A stretch of 64,000 bases of DNA from Bathymodiolus brooksi. Lineage: Eukaryota; Mollusca; Bivalvia; Mytilida; Modiolidae. Position 1 is the first letter of the stretch. Each line of letters opens with the position of its first letter. Under the pieces are notes generated by a model. It was given only the letters and a program-made list of their open reading frames with translations, did no database searches and was not told the origin of the DNA. Below, one piece after another: positions 21,765 through 32,234 of the stretch. The stretch lies in assembly GCA_963680875.1 (NCBI GenBank), contig OY804590.1, forward strand, positions 19,964,640 to 20,028,639. The letters are read 5' to 3'. Both the position numbers and the translations under genes were made by a program.

Positions 21765-21900
21765 TCAGTGACATGCGACAGGTCTGTATTTTTCTACGGG
21801 TTTTCTCCAGGTAGACCAGTTTCCTCCAACAATAAAACTGACTAATACGATATAACTGAAATATTGTTGACAGTGGCGTTAAACACCAGATACCAACAAA
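21765..21900. repeat. SINE-type tail fragment
   Basis: 'ttctccaggtagaccagttt', 'cgatataactgaaatattgt' and 'agtggcgttaaacaccagat' are the forward-oriented tail of the same SINE-type family as at 20655 and 26536. Confidence 0.65.
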
Positions 21901-22193
21901 ACCAAGCATCGGCTATCTTTAATATAACTAATATTATACATATGACAACTTCTGTGTCAGAAAGACTAGTCATCACTGGCGGTAAACTGATCGTGGTAAC
22001 TGCAGTTATGACGATCACAACATGGCGGAGGTAAACATAGGTAGGATTGTTTTCTGCTAATTTCTCCATTCTAACGTGTTGTTGTCAAGAATTACTCAGC
22101 CGCAAGGTTGATCTGTACGATTTTGTTGTATGTGTGTTTTCTTGATACCATATATGGTCTCGTTACCAAGAAAATAGCCGTCGGAAATTTAAG

Positions 22194-22266
22194 GAAGATA
22201 ATCGTAACTCCATAAATTATAATATATAAAAATAGATTATCTTCTTTTGGAGTTACGATTATCTTC
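22194..22266. repeat. Perfect 18-bp inverted repeat, 37-bp loop
   Basis: gaagataatcgtaactcc (22194-22211) and ggagttacgattatcttc (22249-22266) are exact reverse complements around an AT-rich loop. The loop also contains 'agattatcttc'. Confidence 0.85.
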
Positions 22267-22534
22267 AGTTTACCGGCAGTGAATTATATTATGTATAAAG
22301 TTCAAGATTAGAGCGGTTTTTTTATATCAGCGGTGCTGACACAGTTATATGAGGGTTGGTATTTTACCCACAGGTGGAAAACACTCTCATTGTATGAGCA
22401 TCTTTGACAAAAAGGGGGGATTTGGACTGAAAATACTAGTTTAACACCTCCACTTGTTATTGAATTGCCTGTACCATGCCAGGAAAGTGTCACTTTGCGG
22501 TCATGAATTTGCTAGGGATACAGATTTTGTCAAT

Positions 22535-22621
22535 TTTACAATTGAATTTTTGAAATTCCGACAGTGTGGTATTTTTCCTTACAATTGAATTTTTGAAATT
22601 CCGACAGTGTGGTATTTTTCC
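22535..22621. repeat. Tandem duplication, ~44-bp unit x2
   Basis: Both units read 'ttacaattgaatttttgaaa', 'ttccgacagtgtggtatttt' and 'tcc'. Confidence 0.9.
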
Positions 22622-24500
22622 CCATTTTATTATGCACATGAACCTTATAATGATAATATTTGTTTTTGACAGACAGGTTCAACTAAATGTAAAGTGATCT
22701 TGACACTTTGCCAGATAACGTCAACTTTCTAATGCACTGGTAGTTTTGTTGGCACAAAAAAAGCATACAAATTTGTATATGTACTTTTCCCATTTGTCTA
22801 TGTATACTTTGATATTTCTGTAAAAGTACTATTACAAAATGTTATAGATAGCCATTATCTAATTAAAATGTCTCTTTGTTCAATTTTATGACATTATATA
22901 TAATTAAAGTAAATATTCGGGGACACAGGAAACACTAAGATGTCTCGGGATTCTTCTCTCGGAACAGATTGAATGTCTGGTAAAGTGTAAAACGTTTATA
23001 ACACAAGAGTATTACAGAAAAACGATTCCCTCTCTGAGAAGTCTACAATATATCTAATAAATAATACATTAAAGGATGACAATTACTGATCAGGAACGAA
23101 CATTTTCTTCTTTCCAAAATATTAAAATTGGGTAGAAAATCACCCATAATTTATTGAATTAATATCATTAAATTTTTATTTTCTCCAGTGGATAAACAGA
23201 TTGCTGGTTTGATGGGCGATTAGCTGATCACCGAGAAATCAGATGCGGTCCATTGGCAAGCTTGATTCCAGAAAATAAATGTATGTAAATCCAACTATTA
23301 TAAGATCCAGCTATCGAGGGAGGAGATCTAGAATTGGAATCCCATTGAACCCCGCCACACCGATGTGCCTGTCCCAAGTCATGACCTGGACATGGATTTC
23401 ATATGTTGCTGTTCTGTTTTGTTTTCAGTGGATTAAGGTGAGAGGTGATAGTTGAGAGGTGATAGTTGGTATTTTTGATACTGATTGAATTGTTGTCCAT
23501 CACTGTTTAAGCTTTCTTTTCATAATGATCACGACGGCCACATTATAAGTGATTTATGGATTGTCAATTTGATATAATTAGAACAATTGTCTACAAGTAA
23601 CAAAGATCTACATTCTTAGCTAGTAGGTTGCACTGGTTCCGAACCCTTAAATTTTAACTGGTGTGCAGTGATATGAGCGACCAAACATGATTCATCCAAA
23701 TGGAAACGAGTGACGTAGAGGCCCATTGAGTTATACTAAACAATGCATTTTCATATCAAACATTAACCCCAGTTAAAATCCACCTGTGATGTAAATCTAT
23801 TGTCAAAACTCTCCATTATTTTTAAGGAATGGAGAGTTATTGTTCTCTTTCTACTTTTAAGGTCCCACAAGGGGAAAACAATTTAATACTTTGTACTTTA
23901 GATACTGACGTCGCGCAAGGTGTTGCGTTTTAAACGAATTTCAGAATAATTTGTAATCATAATAAAAATATACAGTACACCTGCCTGTAAACATCTACAA
24001 TTTATATATCATGATATTCGCTGAATATAGCAGATTAAGTTTAATAACATTTTCTTTTAATTCAATAAAGCATAATTAAGATTTATGAATATTAAACAGT
24101 CATACACGTATTTTAAGTGCTTGTCACGCGTAACATTTTACAACCTTTACTCCTATATCTGTGTAACAAAAGTATAGAACCCGTCGTCGGATTTTCGTGA
24201 AATTTTGTACAACACTTTCATATGACGGCATAATAGAAGGGTCGACGTCATTTTAGATTTGGACGCCAACTACGCCATGTCCGATAAAAAATCTACAATG
24301 TAAAATTCTGTCACAATTGATGTACTATGAGTGACAAAGTGGAAACAGATGACAAATAAGTAATCAAAAAGTTTTCAGTAAGTAACCAAAATATTATGTA
24401 ATAATCCTTTTGTGATGACAAATTATACACAGACTTTTTTTTGTTACAAGATTAATAATTAATCAAATTAATAAAGTACAATGGGTGGATTTTAAGGGGG
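22622..24500. other. No gene seen; small hairpins
   Basis: AT-rich intergenic DNA. Small structures: 'gaggtgatagttga' repeated at 23440-23470; a hairpin 'aactctccatt...aatggagagtt' at 23813-23835, related to the larger one at 25776-25868; 'aattttaactgg' / 'ccagttaaaatcc' arms at about 23650 and 23770. Confidence 0.5.
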
Positions 24501-24504
24501 CCGT

Positions 24505-24573
24505 AGCTATAATCCGACAGTCCGATAGTCGGACAGTCCGACAGTCCAACAGTCCGATAGTCCGACAAATGCT
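24505..24573. repeat. Short tandem array of cagtccga / tagtccga
   Basis: About seven 8-10 bp units. A shorter array in the opposite orientation sits at 25708-25757, and both are bounded by 'ataatccgacagtcc' and 'tagtccgacaaatgc'. Confidence 0.75.
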
Positions 24574-24639
24574 GTAAACTGATGAAAGTTTTGAAAAATA
24601 ATTTGGCCAAAAATGATATATTCGTAATTTCAGGATATG

Positions 24640-24815
24640 GGCCATTCATTTTTATACGCCCGTCAAAATACGGGATAATTATGGCATACCGCTGTTCGTC
24701 CGTCCGTCCACGCCTCGCACGATAACATCTCTCACTTGTTCCCCCTTTTACTGATAGGTCACGTCGTGACATACATTGTATTGATAAAAGGGGGAGCAAG
24801 TGAGAGGTGTGATTT
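24640..24815. repeat. Dispersed 'tacgcccgtc' repeat with hairpin
   Basis: Starts 'ttttatacgcccgtc' and contains 'gttcgtccgtccgtcc', a common molluscan repeat pattern. 'tctcacttgttcccccttt' (24731) pairs with 'aaagggggagcaagtgaga' (24787). The 115-codon ORF on the minus strand is a by-product. Confidence 0.55.
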
Positions 24816-24819
24816 TAGA

Positions 24820-25700
24820 CAGTTTGGAAAACGCCAGTTTTCATATGGTATATACAATTAATTGGTTAAAAAAATGCAGCATATTAATTACTGTTATCAC
24901 GCTGAGAAACTGACCTTCAATTGTCACAAAGGGGGGGGGGGGTATCATGGCAAAGTTGTTTATTTTGTCATATTCCGATGCTGTTTCTTTCCGTGATATA
25001 AGGGGTCACTTAGGGACAATTACTCCAATCGTAACTTTTTTTATATATGCGCTTGTCGTAGAAGGCGACTATAGCAGGATCACCCGTCGGAATCCCGGGG
25101 AATAAAAATAGGACCAACTTGTCGGCGGAAGAGACAGAAAAACAAATTCCCGTGTTATAAGTCCCCTCTTTCTGATTTTTTGTTTACAAGCTTTTCTCAT
25201 CCTGATTATGACTGAAATATTGCTTGCTGGACCTTAAGCAATCAATCAATTCGCACACATTATTGTATCCAGCTCTATTGATGTGTCGACATTGCTTTTT
25301 AACATAAATATTCCATGATAAAGGGCGGGGGACACTGGTACGCTCTTCTTTTTGTCTTTTCCTTTTTTTTTGTATTTCTTTTTTTTGTATTCATTTATTT
25401 CATCTTTTTTTTCAATAGTAACTTTTCTTGGCTGGACTCGGCTACACGCTACTTAAATAAAGCCTGGAGTAGTCGCTACTAAAAAATATACGGGATACTT
25501 ACACTACCGGTTCATCACGACTGGATCCAGGTTTTCATGGAGTCCGTGTTGTTCATATATGTGTTTTTTTGAGTTCTTGTATGGCCGTGCCAATTGTTTG
25601 TCCGTCTATGATATCGTGTTTCCGATATTCTGGACCTTTCTTTGGTGAGTAAACGGTTCGGTTTTTGGCCCCATATTACGCATGTTATAGTGTTAACTTT
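24820..25700. other. No gene seen
   Basis: Contains a 13-base G run near 24930, a T-rich stretch at 25345-25410 and a SINE-like tail 'gactgaaatattgc...aagcaatcaatcaatt' near 25208-25250. No supported coding sequence. Confidence 0.5.
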
Positions 25701-25775
25701 CAAAGAAATAAAGCATTTGTCGGACTATCGGACTCTCGGACTGTCGGATTATAGGTCGGACCCCGATTTTAAGTT

Positions 25776-25868
25776 GGAGAATGTCCTCGTATCTCTCCAT
25801 TCCTTAAAAACAATGGGCCTCGGCTCCATTTTTTTTAAGGAATGGAGAGTTACTTGGACATTCTCCTA
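25776..25868. repeat. Hairpin / small foldback with ~34-bp arms
   Basis: 'ggagaatgtcctcg...ctctccattccttaaaa' pairs with 'ttttaaggaatggagag...cttggacattctcc', with a few mismatches, around 'caatgggcctcggctc'. Confidence 0.75.
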
Positions 25869-25869
25869 T

Positions 25870-26535
25870 ACAAACATTTTGGAGAGCTACTAGTAGCCTC
25901 TGGCTGTATGATATACTCATAAAATAAATAAAGAATTAAATTAAAATTCCTCAGAAACATTTTGTTATTCGACTTGGACCAGGACACTGCATTACATGAA
26001 ATTCAAGTCAATATATCAATTAATGATACAAATTAAATCAGTCTACGGTGGTGCCGCTGGAGTTAAAGAAAAAAAAAATCCACCCCCATTCATATTAGGA
26101 GTACAGTAAGAAAAAGTATACCCAATCATATATTAGACTTATATAAAAAAAAAAAAAAACAACAACAACACATATATATGTTATACCTTTCAATGTTAAA
26201 TGACAATACAATTATAGAAGAATTTGTCTTGGTTTAGAAGAAGTTGCACAAGCTTGTTGAAATACGACATATTGATATATCATAGATTAAGAAGAGATTA
26301 AGAAGAACCAAAGGGGAAATCAGAATCCGTATATCGAAGAAGAACAGATAACACAATGTCCAAAGGAATAAGTACAAAAGGACAAACAACGATCTACAAA
26401 ACATCCACATAAAAATCTCCTCACGTTGAAGTGGTAAATATGACACTCGGTCTTATATTTGAAGTTGAAAAGGTCGTCTATTACAGAGGCACGTCTGTAT
26501 ATATATATATATACATTTATGTAAGAAGTGTGTTA
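25870..26535. other. No gene; mussel-type repeat fragment and simple repeats
   Basis: A 15-base A run near 26145 with caa repeats, and (ta)n near 26497-26512. 26285-26420 is an inverted, diverged fragment of the repeat at 21405-21640. Confidence 0.5.
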
Positions 26536-26690
26536 GGATGTTTAACGCGACTTTCAACAATATTTCAGCTATATCGTGGCAGTTAGTTCTATTGGTGGAG
26601 GAAACCGGAGTACCCGGAGAGAACTGCCGACCTGTCACAAGTGGCTGACAAACTTTATCACATAATGTTGTATCGAGTACACTTCGCCTG
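26536..26690. repeat. SINE-type tail
   Basis: 'gatgtttaacgcgactttca', 'caatatttcagctatatcgt', 'ggtggaggaaaccggagtac', 'ccggagagaactgccgacct' and then 'tcacataatgttgtatcgag': the longest SINE-type 3' segment in this stretch, inverted. Confidence 0.65.
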
Positions 26691-26699
26691 AGCGGGATT

Positions 26700-27326
26700 T
26701 CTTTATATAGGAAGTACCCCCCTCCTCCCCCACCGGTGGAATATGCGCTATAGTCAAATCATTAGCACACCGTCAGATAATTGACGAAAAAGATTTACCT
26801 TACAGTATTAACAGATATATATACATATATATAACAGGTGCGTGAATACATTGATAGTCATTAATACATCTGACGCAATCTTTTTGTTTAGATCATAGTA
26901 ACCACAACAGAAAGGAAAATATTTCTTATATCAAGGTCATTACATTTTACACATTCTTTAAAAGGTAGAGCGATAAAAAATGAAATCTGATCTTTAAGCA
27001 TTAAATAGATAAACGTATTTAATAACCGATCATTTGCTTGACAACAAAAAATTAAAAAACAAATACAATATAATTTCGACAATTTAGAAAAAACAATATT
27101 GGCTATTTCAAAATATACTCTGCAAAAAAATGAAACGCATATATATATATTAACTTTTATTCCTCTGTTACAGAGATTTACATGAATATTGCAAAAATTA
27201 GAATAAATGTACAATGTAAAGAGCAATTAATGTCATGAAACTAGAGGAGAAAAAAAAACTGATTGAGAATCTATCTCAGGAGAGTTAATAGCGAATCTGG
27301 CCAAATGTCTACATATGGAAGCCACG
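26700..27326. other. No gene seen
   Basis: AT-rich. The 112-codon minus ORF at 26888-27226 has no recognisable motif and low-complexity composition. Confidence 0.5.
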
Positions 27327-27329
27327 TAA

Positions 27330-27620
27330 GGGAACGACCATTTAACTTGAAAGGGGGGGTTATGGTTTTTTTTCTAAAAAAATATTCTGATTCCCAATGT
27401 TGCTGAAAAAAATATTCTGATTTTGGTGGAGGGAAAAAAAAATAATCTGATTCAGAGTTTTTGTCATATAACCTAATGTTGAATTCTGAAAAAAAAATTC
27501 GCGCTTTGCGCGACAAAAAAGAAATAAATATTCTAACTCTCGTGTTGTCCGAAAAAAAATTTCTGAACGAAACAAAAAACCATAATCCCCCTCCCCCCTG
27601 CAAGTTAAATGGTCGGTCCC
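27330..27620. mobile_element. Harbinger-like MITE, 291 bp, TAA target duplication
   Basis: Starts GGGAACGACCATTTAACTTG and ends with its imperfect complement 'caagttaaatggtcggtccc', flanked by TAA on both sides (27327-27329, 27621-27623). GGG termini with a 3-bp TAA duplication fit PIF/Harbinger MITEs. The inside has repeated 'aaatattctgatt'. A second copy without its right end lies at 39427-39673. Confidence 0.75.
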
Positions 27621-27733
27621 TAATGCACACAAATTTTATCGAAAAATAACAGTTCGTCTTGGTCGAGTTAATATGTAGTGCTGAATAGCCCAGTACATGT
27701 AAAGACTTTAAACATCCCCTGATATTTTCACAG

Positions 27734-27832
27734 AACGTAGAGGAATCATGTACGTTTCAGAAAATATATGGTCTTGGAAAGGTTAAACTTAAGATAAAAT
27801 GGCCAGGCAGGCTTGAAAAAACACAAATTTAA
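27734..27832 (+). pseudogene. Copy 1 of a repeated exon-like module (FQ-IYG-GK-KLK)
   Basis: After 'ttttcacag' a frame reads to a stop containing TFQKIYGLGKVKLKIKWPGR. Two other copies (31127-31249 plus; about 39240-39341 minus) read MFQQIYGVGKIKLK and MFQQIYGVGKVKL, each right after a 'tttgattta..ggcag' acceptor-like site. It looks like the last exon of a gene spread by a dispersed repeat. The protein family is not recognised. Confidence 0.4.
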
Positions 27833-29340
27833 CTACAACTTAGAAAATGTTTACACCTTAAGGCTAAAAACATCAAATTTAATTTTTGCTGCTGTTCAAA
27901 TTAGCCTAACAATGTCACAACAGATCCAGAGTGACATTTTTCGTACAAAATATGATACAAAATGCATTGTGGTAACAGATTACATGGTCAAAATGGATGT
28001 TATGTAATATTTTGGAATATTGCTCCCAAACACTGGATATCCATGGACAGAGGGTATTGCAACTCATTTTTATTTTTATTTATGACTTTATAATTATTAG
28101 GAATATGTGATTGAACATGTTTTTGCAGTAGAAGGGTATATAAGTATATAATATTGAAAATATGGTTGATATTAAGAATTAAAAAAATTCCGTCATGCAC
28201 CAGTTTGTCGACTTCAAATATACAATATGGTGATAGATTTTTTTCAATCCTACAAATTTTTCAGTTAGAATATAGTTTCAGTTAGAATACATGTAAAATG
28301 TACTTATAAAACAATATAAGGCTATAGAAAGCAGTTTTAATTGAAAATTATGTAGTAAAAACCTGGTAATTTAAGAGACCACAGAAAAATTATTTTCACT
28401 GCTTAGTATTTTCTGATAATTTTTCAAATTGTCAATTTGGATTTCATGTTTTTGAGTATTATTTGACTGTAACAGTACATTTGAGCATCCAGCTTACTCA
28501 AACAGTGGGGGAAAATGATGTGGAATTATATATTTATTGAGTTTTGGGGGAAATTATAGGTGTATACCATAAGAAATTCCAAGACTTGAATATCAATAAA
28601 TCATATTTTTGCAAATTTGATGGAATTACAAAAAAAAAATTTCTTCTCACACCTTCCCTTTTCGTTAGTGCAATAAAATGCTTGACATGAAGTCATAATG
28701 ATTTTGTAAATATCAAAAGATAAATATACGACGTTATTTTACGATTTACATAATTTTTAATGATAAAATTGCAACTGATCAATGCTACTCCATACGATAC
28801 CGCTTGCGTGACGTCACGGCTCTTTCGGAAGAGCTTTAATTGCAGGTATCATCCGAGAATGGATTATGCCTTTTGTCTCCTCACAATTGAAGCTACGAAA
28901 AATGGCGATCCCCATTATTTGGTGCTACATGCAACTTCAATGACCAAATTCTACCTTACGGTATACTATTTTTAACATTCATCAACACAAATATCTTTTA
29001 TTTACTGTCATTTAAATTTACACGCTAACTTGTTAAGATCATGGCGTTTTCCTTTAATGTCTAGGATTTTTTTATCCCAACATTTATCAACATTATCAAC
29101 ATTGTTGTGATGATTATTTATGCCGTAGATCTGGCAATTATTACATACGATATTAAAAACTGACGATAAACAAATTGTGTTGCGATATTATACAAACCGG
29201 GCGTCCTGGCTAATATTGCACGTTGTTTGTGTGTGTTAATAGCCGGGTGTCCTGGTTATTATTATAGTTATTTTTGTGGGTTAATAAACAGTTAGCATTC
29301 AAATTTACATAAAATAGTTGTGTAAAAACTAACATATAAA
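27833..29340. other. No gene seen; CRE-like palindrome
   Basis: AT-rich. 'gcgtgacgtcacggc' near 28805-28819 contains the cAMP-response palindrome TGACGTCA. The 71-codon ORF over it (28760-28975) has no recognised motif. A ~56-bp imperfect tandem duplication with 'gggcgtcctggctaatatt' / 'gggtgtcctggttattatt' lies at 29198-29290. Confidence 0.45.
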
Positions 29341-29347
29341 GAAAAAA

Positions 29348-29437
29348 ATGTCAGTCGTGAATATTAACACAGCTTCAAAGCAAGAATTGATGACTCTAAG
29401 AGAAATGGGAGAAGCCAGGGCAAAGCTTATTATATAG
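29348..29437 (+). pseudogene. Helix-hairpin-helix (ComEA-like) N-terminal fragment, cut by a foldback insertion
   Basis: ATG at 29348 opens a 29-residue frame with VNINTASKQELMTLREMGEA and ending KLII. This matches the helix-hairpin-helix DNA-binding motif (V-N-I-N-x-A-x-x-x-E-L-x-x-L-x-x-[MI]-G-x-x-x-A) found in ComEA-like domains. The frame stops at TAG 29435-29437, which is the first three bases of the foldback element starting there. The parent gene or transposon ORF is unknown and no continuation is seen right of the foldback. Confidence 0.55.
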
Positions 29438-30280
29438 TCCATTTGAATGCTATAGACCACCTAAACAAATTTAATTACAAATTCATTTAAATTTTTTCTC
29501 TTCTTTTGTCTTCAAATCTATATTTTAAATGTGTCTACGAACTCTGACAGTAACTTTCAGAATTTTTCATCAATAGATAAAAAAGTTGCCTATTAGGTGT
29601 CTATGTTAAATATTTGTACTTATATGTGTAATTTCCAGAGGAGTAAGCATGCTTTAAAGAACAGCACTCATACTGTAAACAAAAATAAAAACGTGCTTGA
29701 CATGCAAATTTCTATATATCATATGACTGACCTTTTAAATATCAAATGGGCTTGCATGAATAGAGTTGTCCATTTAATTCAAAACACATGTATCAAGGTC
29801 ATTGTCACTTGATCTTTAATTCTCATGGACACATTCTCTAGTTTAAATATATATTGAAGAATGCATAGAGTTTGACTTGCATGCTTTTTATTCAAGCAAG
29901 AGGCACTGTTGGTATTTAAAGTTCACATTGATTTCACAAGGCTATTTTCCATTGTTATTTTCAATCATCCTTTACATGTCATCTTCTTTGATATTTAAAT
30001 GACAAGTCACATGCCAATAGTATATTTGCATGGGGAGCACATGTTCTTATTTTTGTTTACAGTTTTAGGCTGTTCTTTCACTCCCCTAGAAATTATACAT
30101 ATAAAAACAAATATTTAACATAGACACCTAATGGACAACTTTTTTTTATCTATGGATGAAAAATTCTAAAAGTTACTGTCAGAGTTCGTAGAAACATATA
30201 AAATATATATGTGAAGAAAAAAGAAAAGAAATGGATTTTTAATTAAGTTTTTAGGTGGTCTATAGCATTCAAATGGACTA
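29435..30280. mobile_element. Foldback / long-TIR non-autonomous element, ~846 bp
   Basis: Starts 'tagtccatttgaatgctata' and ends with its complement 'tatagcattcaaatggacta'. The arms extend about 280 bp with moderate divergence (for example 'tctgacagtaactttcagaa' near 29543 and its counterpart near 30170). Flanking TA on both sides fits a 2-bp target duplication. The internal ORF has no coding support. Confidence 0.75.
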
Positions 30281-30318
30281 TAAACTTTTTTCAAAATCTG
30301 CCCTTCGTGTTCAAAATC

Positions 30319-30640
30319 TCAGTGAATATGCATCAATCCAAGGGAAGATAGCCTGTCATTCTTCATAGTCGACGTAACATAAGTTTTCATACATCTCACT
30401 ACACTCAATGACCTTTCAGCAGTCGCGCTTGCTACTGGCATGATTAACAAAACACATAACATTGTATCTGTAGAAGGATTGAGTGGATTTATAGAATTAG
30501 GTATGTTACAAAGTGTTGTTGGCAAATCATTCCGTTTTGTAATGGCCAGCGGGTTCGCTAACTGGCAACTTCTTTCCAGAAACCCTCTAATGACAAATCA
30601 ATGTCAGCCTGGTATGTCTGGTATATTGTAGCGACATGAT
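30319..30640 (-). pseudogene. hAT transposase C-terminal remnant
   Basis: Minus-strand frame 30525-30319 contains MPVASATAERSLSVVR followed by KTYVTSTMKNDRLSSLGLMH, the signature of the hAT C-terminal dimerisation region (A-x-x-E-R-x-F/L-S, then L-x-x-x-M-x-x-x-R-L-x-x-L). Upstream another frame gives DLSLEGFWKEVAS then a stop, so the copy is frameshifted as well as truncated. Catalytic residues other than those in this segment are absent. Confidence 0.75.
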
Positions 30641-31060
30641 TATCAGTTATTTTGTTTAACCGCACGGGGCAGTAGATGCTGTGCATGGAAGCGGTTTTCC
30701 GATTTTACGTAACGTGTGCTAGTCTATATATTAGCATACATAGTTACTGGTACATGTATGTCTTATTAGAGATATATTAATATACTGATTTAATTAGACT
30801 GTTAAAGTAGCAATAAAAATAATCGTTTTTTTAAAATGTTATTTCCAAATTATTTTTAAACTGCAGATGTGCACGCCATGGCGTGACAGCGTATATGTAG
30901 CTACGCCCCTGTCTGAGATTGAAAAATTGAGGATACAATATGACAAAAAAATCACAGAAATAGAAGAAGAGATGGAAAAAAAAAGAGAAATGACTTTCAA
31001 TCTCAAATCTTCATTGCACAACAAAAAGAACAGACCACTAAACAGGAACTAAGATTTTAT
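30641..31060 (+). other. Unassigned; short charged coiled-coil ORF
   Basis: A 61-codon ORF (30867-31052) reads a charged helical stretch (LSEIEKLRIQYDKKITEIEE) with coiled-coil character. There is no recognised family and no clear splice context. It could be a fragment of a transposon protein. Low confidence that it is coding. Confidence 0.3.
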
Positions 31061-31993
31061 TACATTTTGGAACTGTTCCAACATTATGGTATTTGTCCTC
31101 CCCCTTTTTGTTTGATTTAATGGCAGAAGCAGAGGACTCAATGCATGTTTCAGCAAATATATGGTGTTGGAAAGATTAAACTTAAGACAAAAAGATCAGG
31201 TAGACTCGAAATCCACACTCTCTCAAATTTACACCTTAACTTTCAATAAGTATTTTAATAATTATATGTATTATCTATACTATAAATGATATTAATAAAT
31301 AACAAACGCAAATATCAATTTGCCGACAGCCTGCCGTACGTGGTAGACGCCGGATATATTCATTCATACTATAGTATTACAATGTACATGTATATATTTG
31401 TATATTTATAAATCATACCAATTATAACCTCATTTCTTCAACAACAAAAATATATGTGATAATATCCGTCATAAATATACAAGGCCGTCCAGGAAAAACC
31501 GAAGCATGAAACAATGTTTGAATACATTATGGAAACCTGTGCCCGACGCCAATGCTCGAGTCTATTTCGGGATATAAGGTGTCAGACCTCACCTTAAATA
31601 GTAAACAAATTATAAATTATATACAATCACACTTATAAAAATCTTAAGTGTTTTCTGTTTGCACGGCGGCTAGAAAGTGAAGTACCTAAACGAGTACACC
31701 TAATACCCGGATGACGAAACAACCTATTTTTTTTGGTCGAATCTATATATCTAATAAATATTCATAACTACAGTAACGGCAATACAATATTTTCCCGCTA
31801 TACTTAAACGAACCGCGAGAAAATATTAATATCTAGATAAAACATGAATAAATAAATAAGTTACCTTTTCTTAAATGAATCTATATGATCACATCACGAT
31901 ATGTCAAGAAGATATAAAGTATTGATTAAGTTACTCACGGTTACGATACACACACCGACACTCCTTGTATTCATTCAATAATAATAACCTTAA
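31060..31993 (+). repeat. Left arm of an inverted repeat enclosing transposon copy C
   Basis: 31070-31310 and 31846-31985 match, in inverted orientation, 38935-39400. Shared landmarks are the exon-like module (31127-31249), 'aataagtattttaata', 'aataaataa..ttacct' and 'gtattgattaagttactca'. The 31311-31845 stretch has no counterpart on the right and may be an insertion; no gene is seen in it. Confidence 0.65.
31127..31249 (+). pseudogene. Copy 2 of the repeated exon-like module
   Basis: After 'tttgatttaatggcag' the frame runs 40 residues to TAA, containing MFQQIYGVGKIKLKTKRSGR. It is open and ends at 31247-31249. See 27734-27832 for the comparison. Likely a terminal exon of an unrecognised repeat-borne gene. 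Confidence 0.45.
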
Positions 31994-32095
31994 AGGGATA
32001 TTGTCTACCAGCTGCGTAATTTTTTCATATCCAAAATTATTGTCGATTTCCGTACTGACTTTCATAAAATGAAGATTAAACACCGAATTATTGAT
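31994..32095. repeat. Left terminal inverted repeat of copy C
   Basis: About 100 bp matching the right end (38824-38921) with few differences, including the palindrome 'cttcataaaatgaag'-like core near 32062. Confidence 0.88.
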
Positions 32096-32234
32096 GAATA
32101 CGCTCCGAAACGTTGTTTTTTCGACTAAAAAAGCTGACCATCGTTACCGGAAGCTAATTAATTATGCACTGACCTGGGCGAGGCCAACTCTATTTATTTA
32201 TCTATTTTTATGTCAGTAGCCCGGATGCTGCAGC

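Noticed and set aside
24452..24799. 115-codon minus ORF
   Set aside because: Runs through the tandem cagtccga array and the 'tacgcccgtc' repeat; composition follows the repeats.
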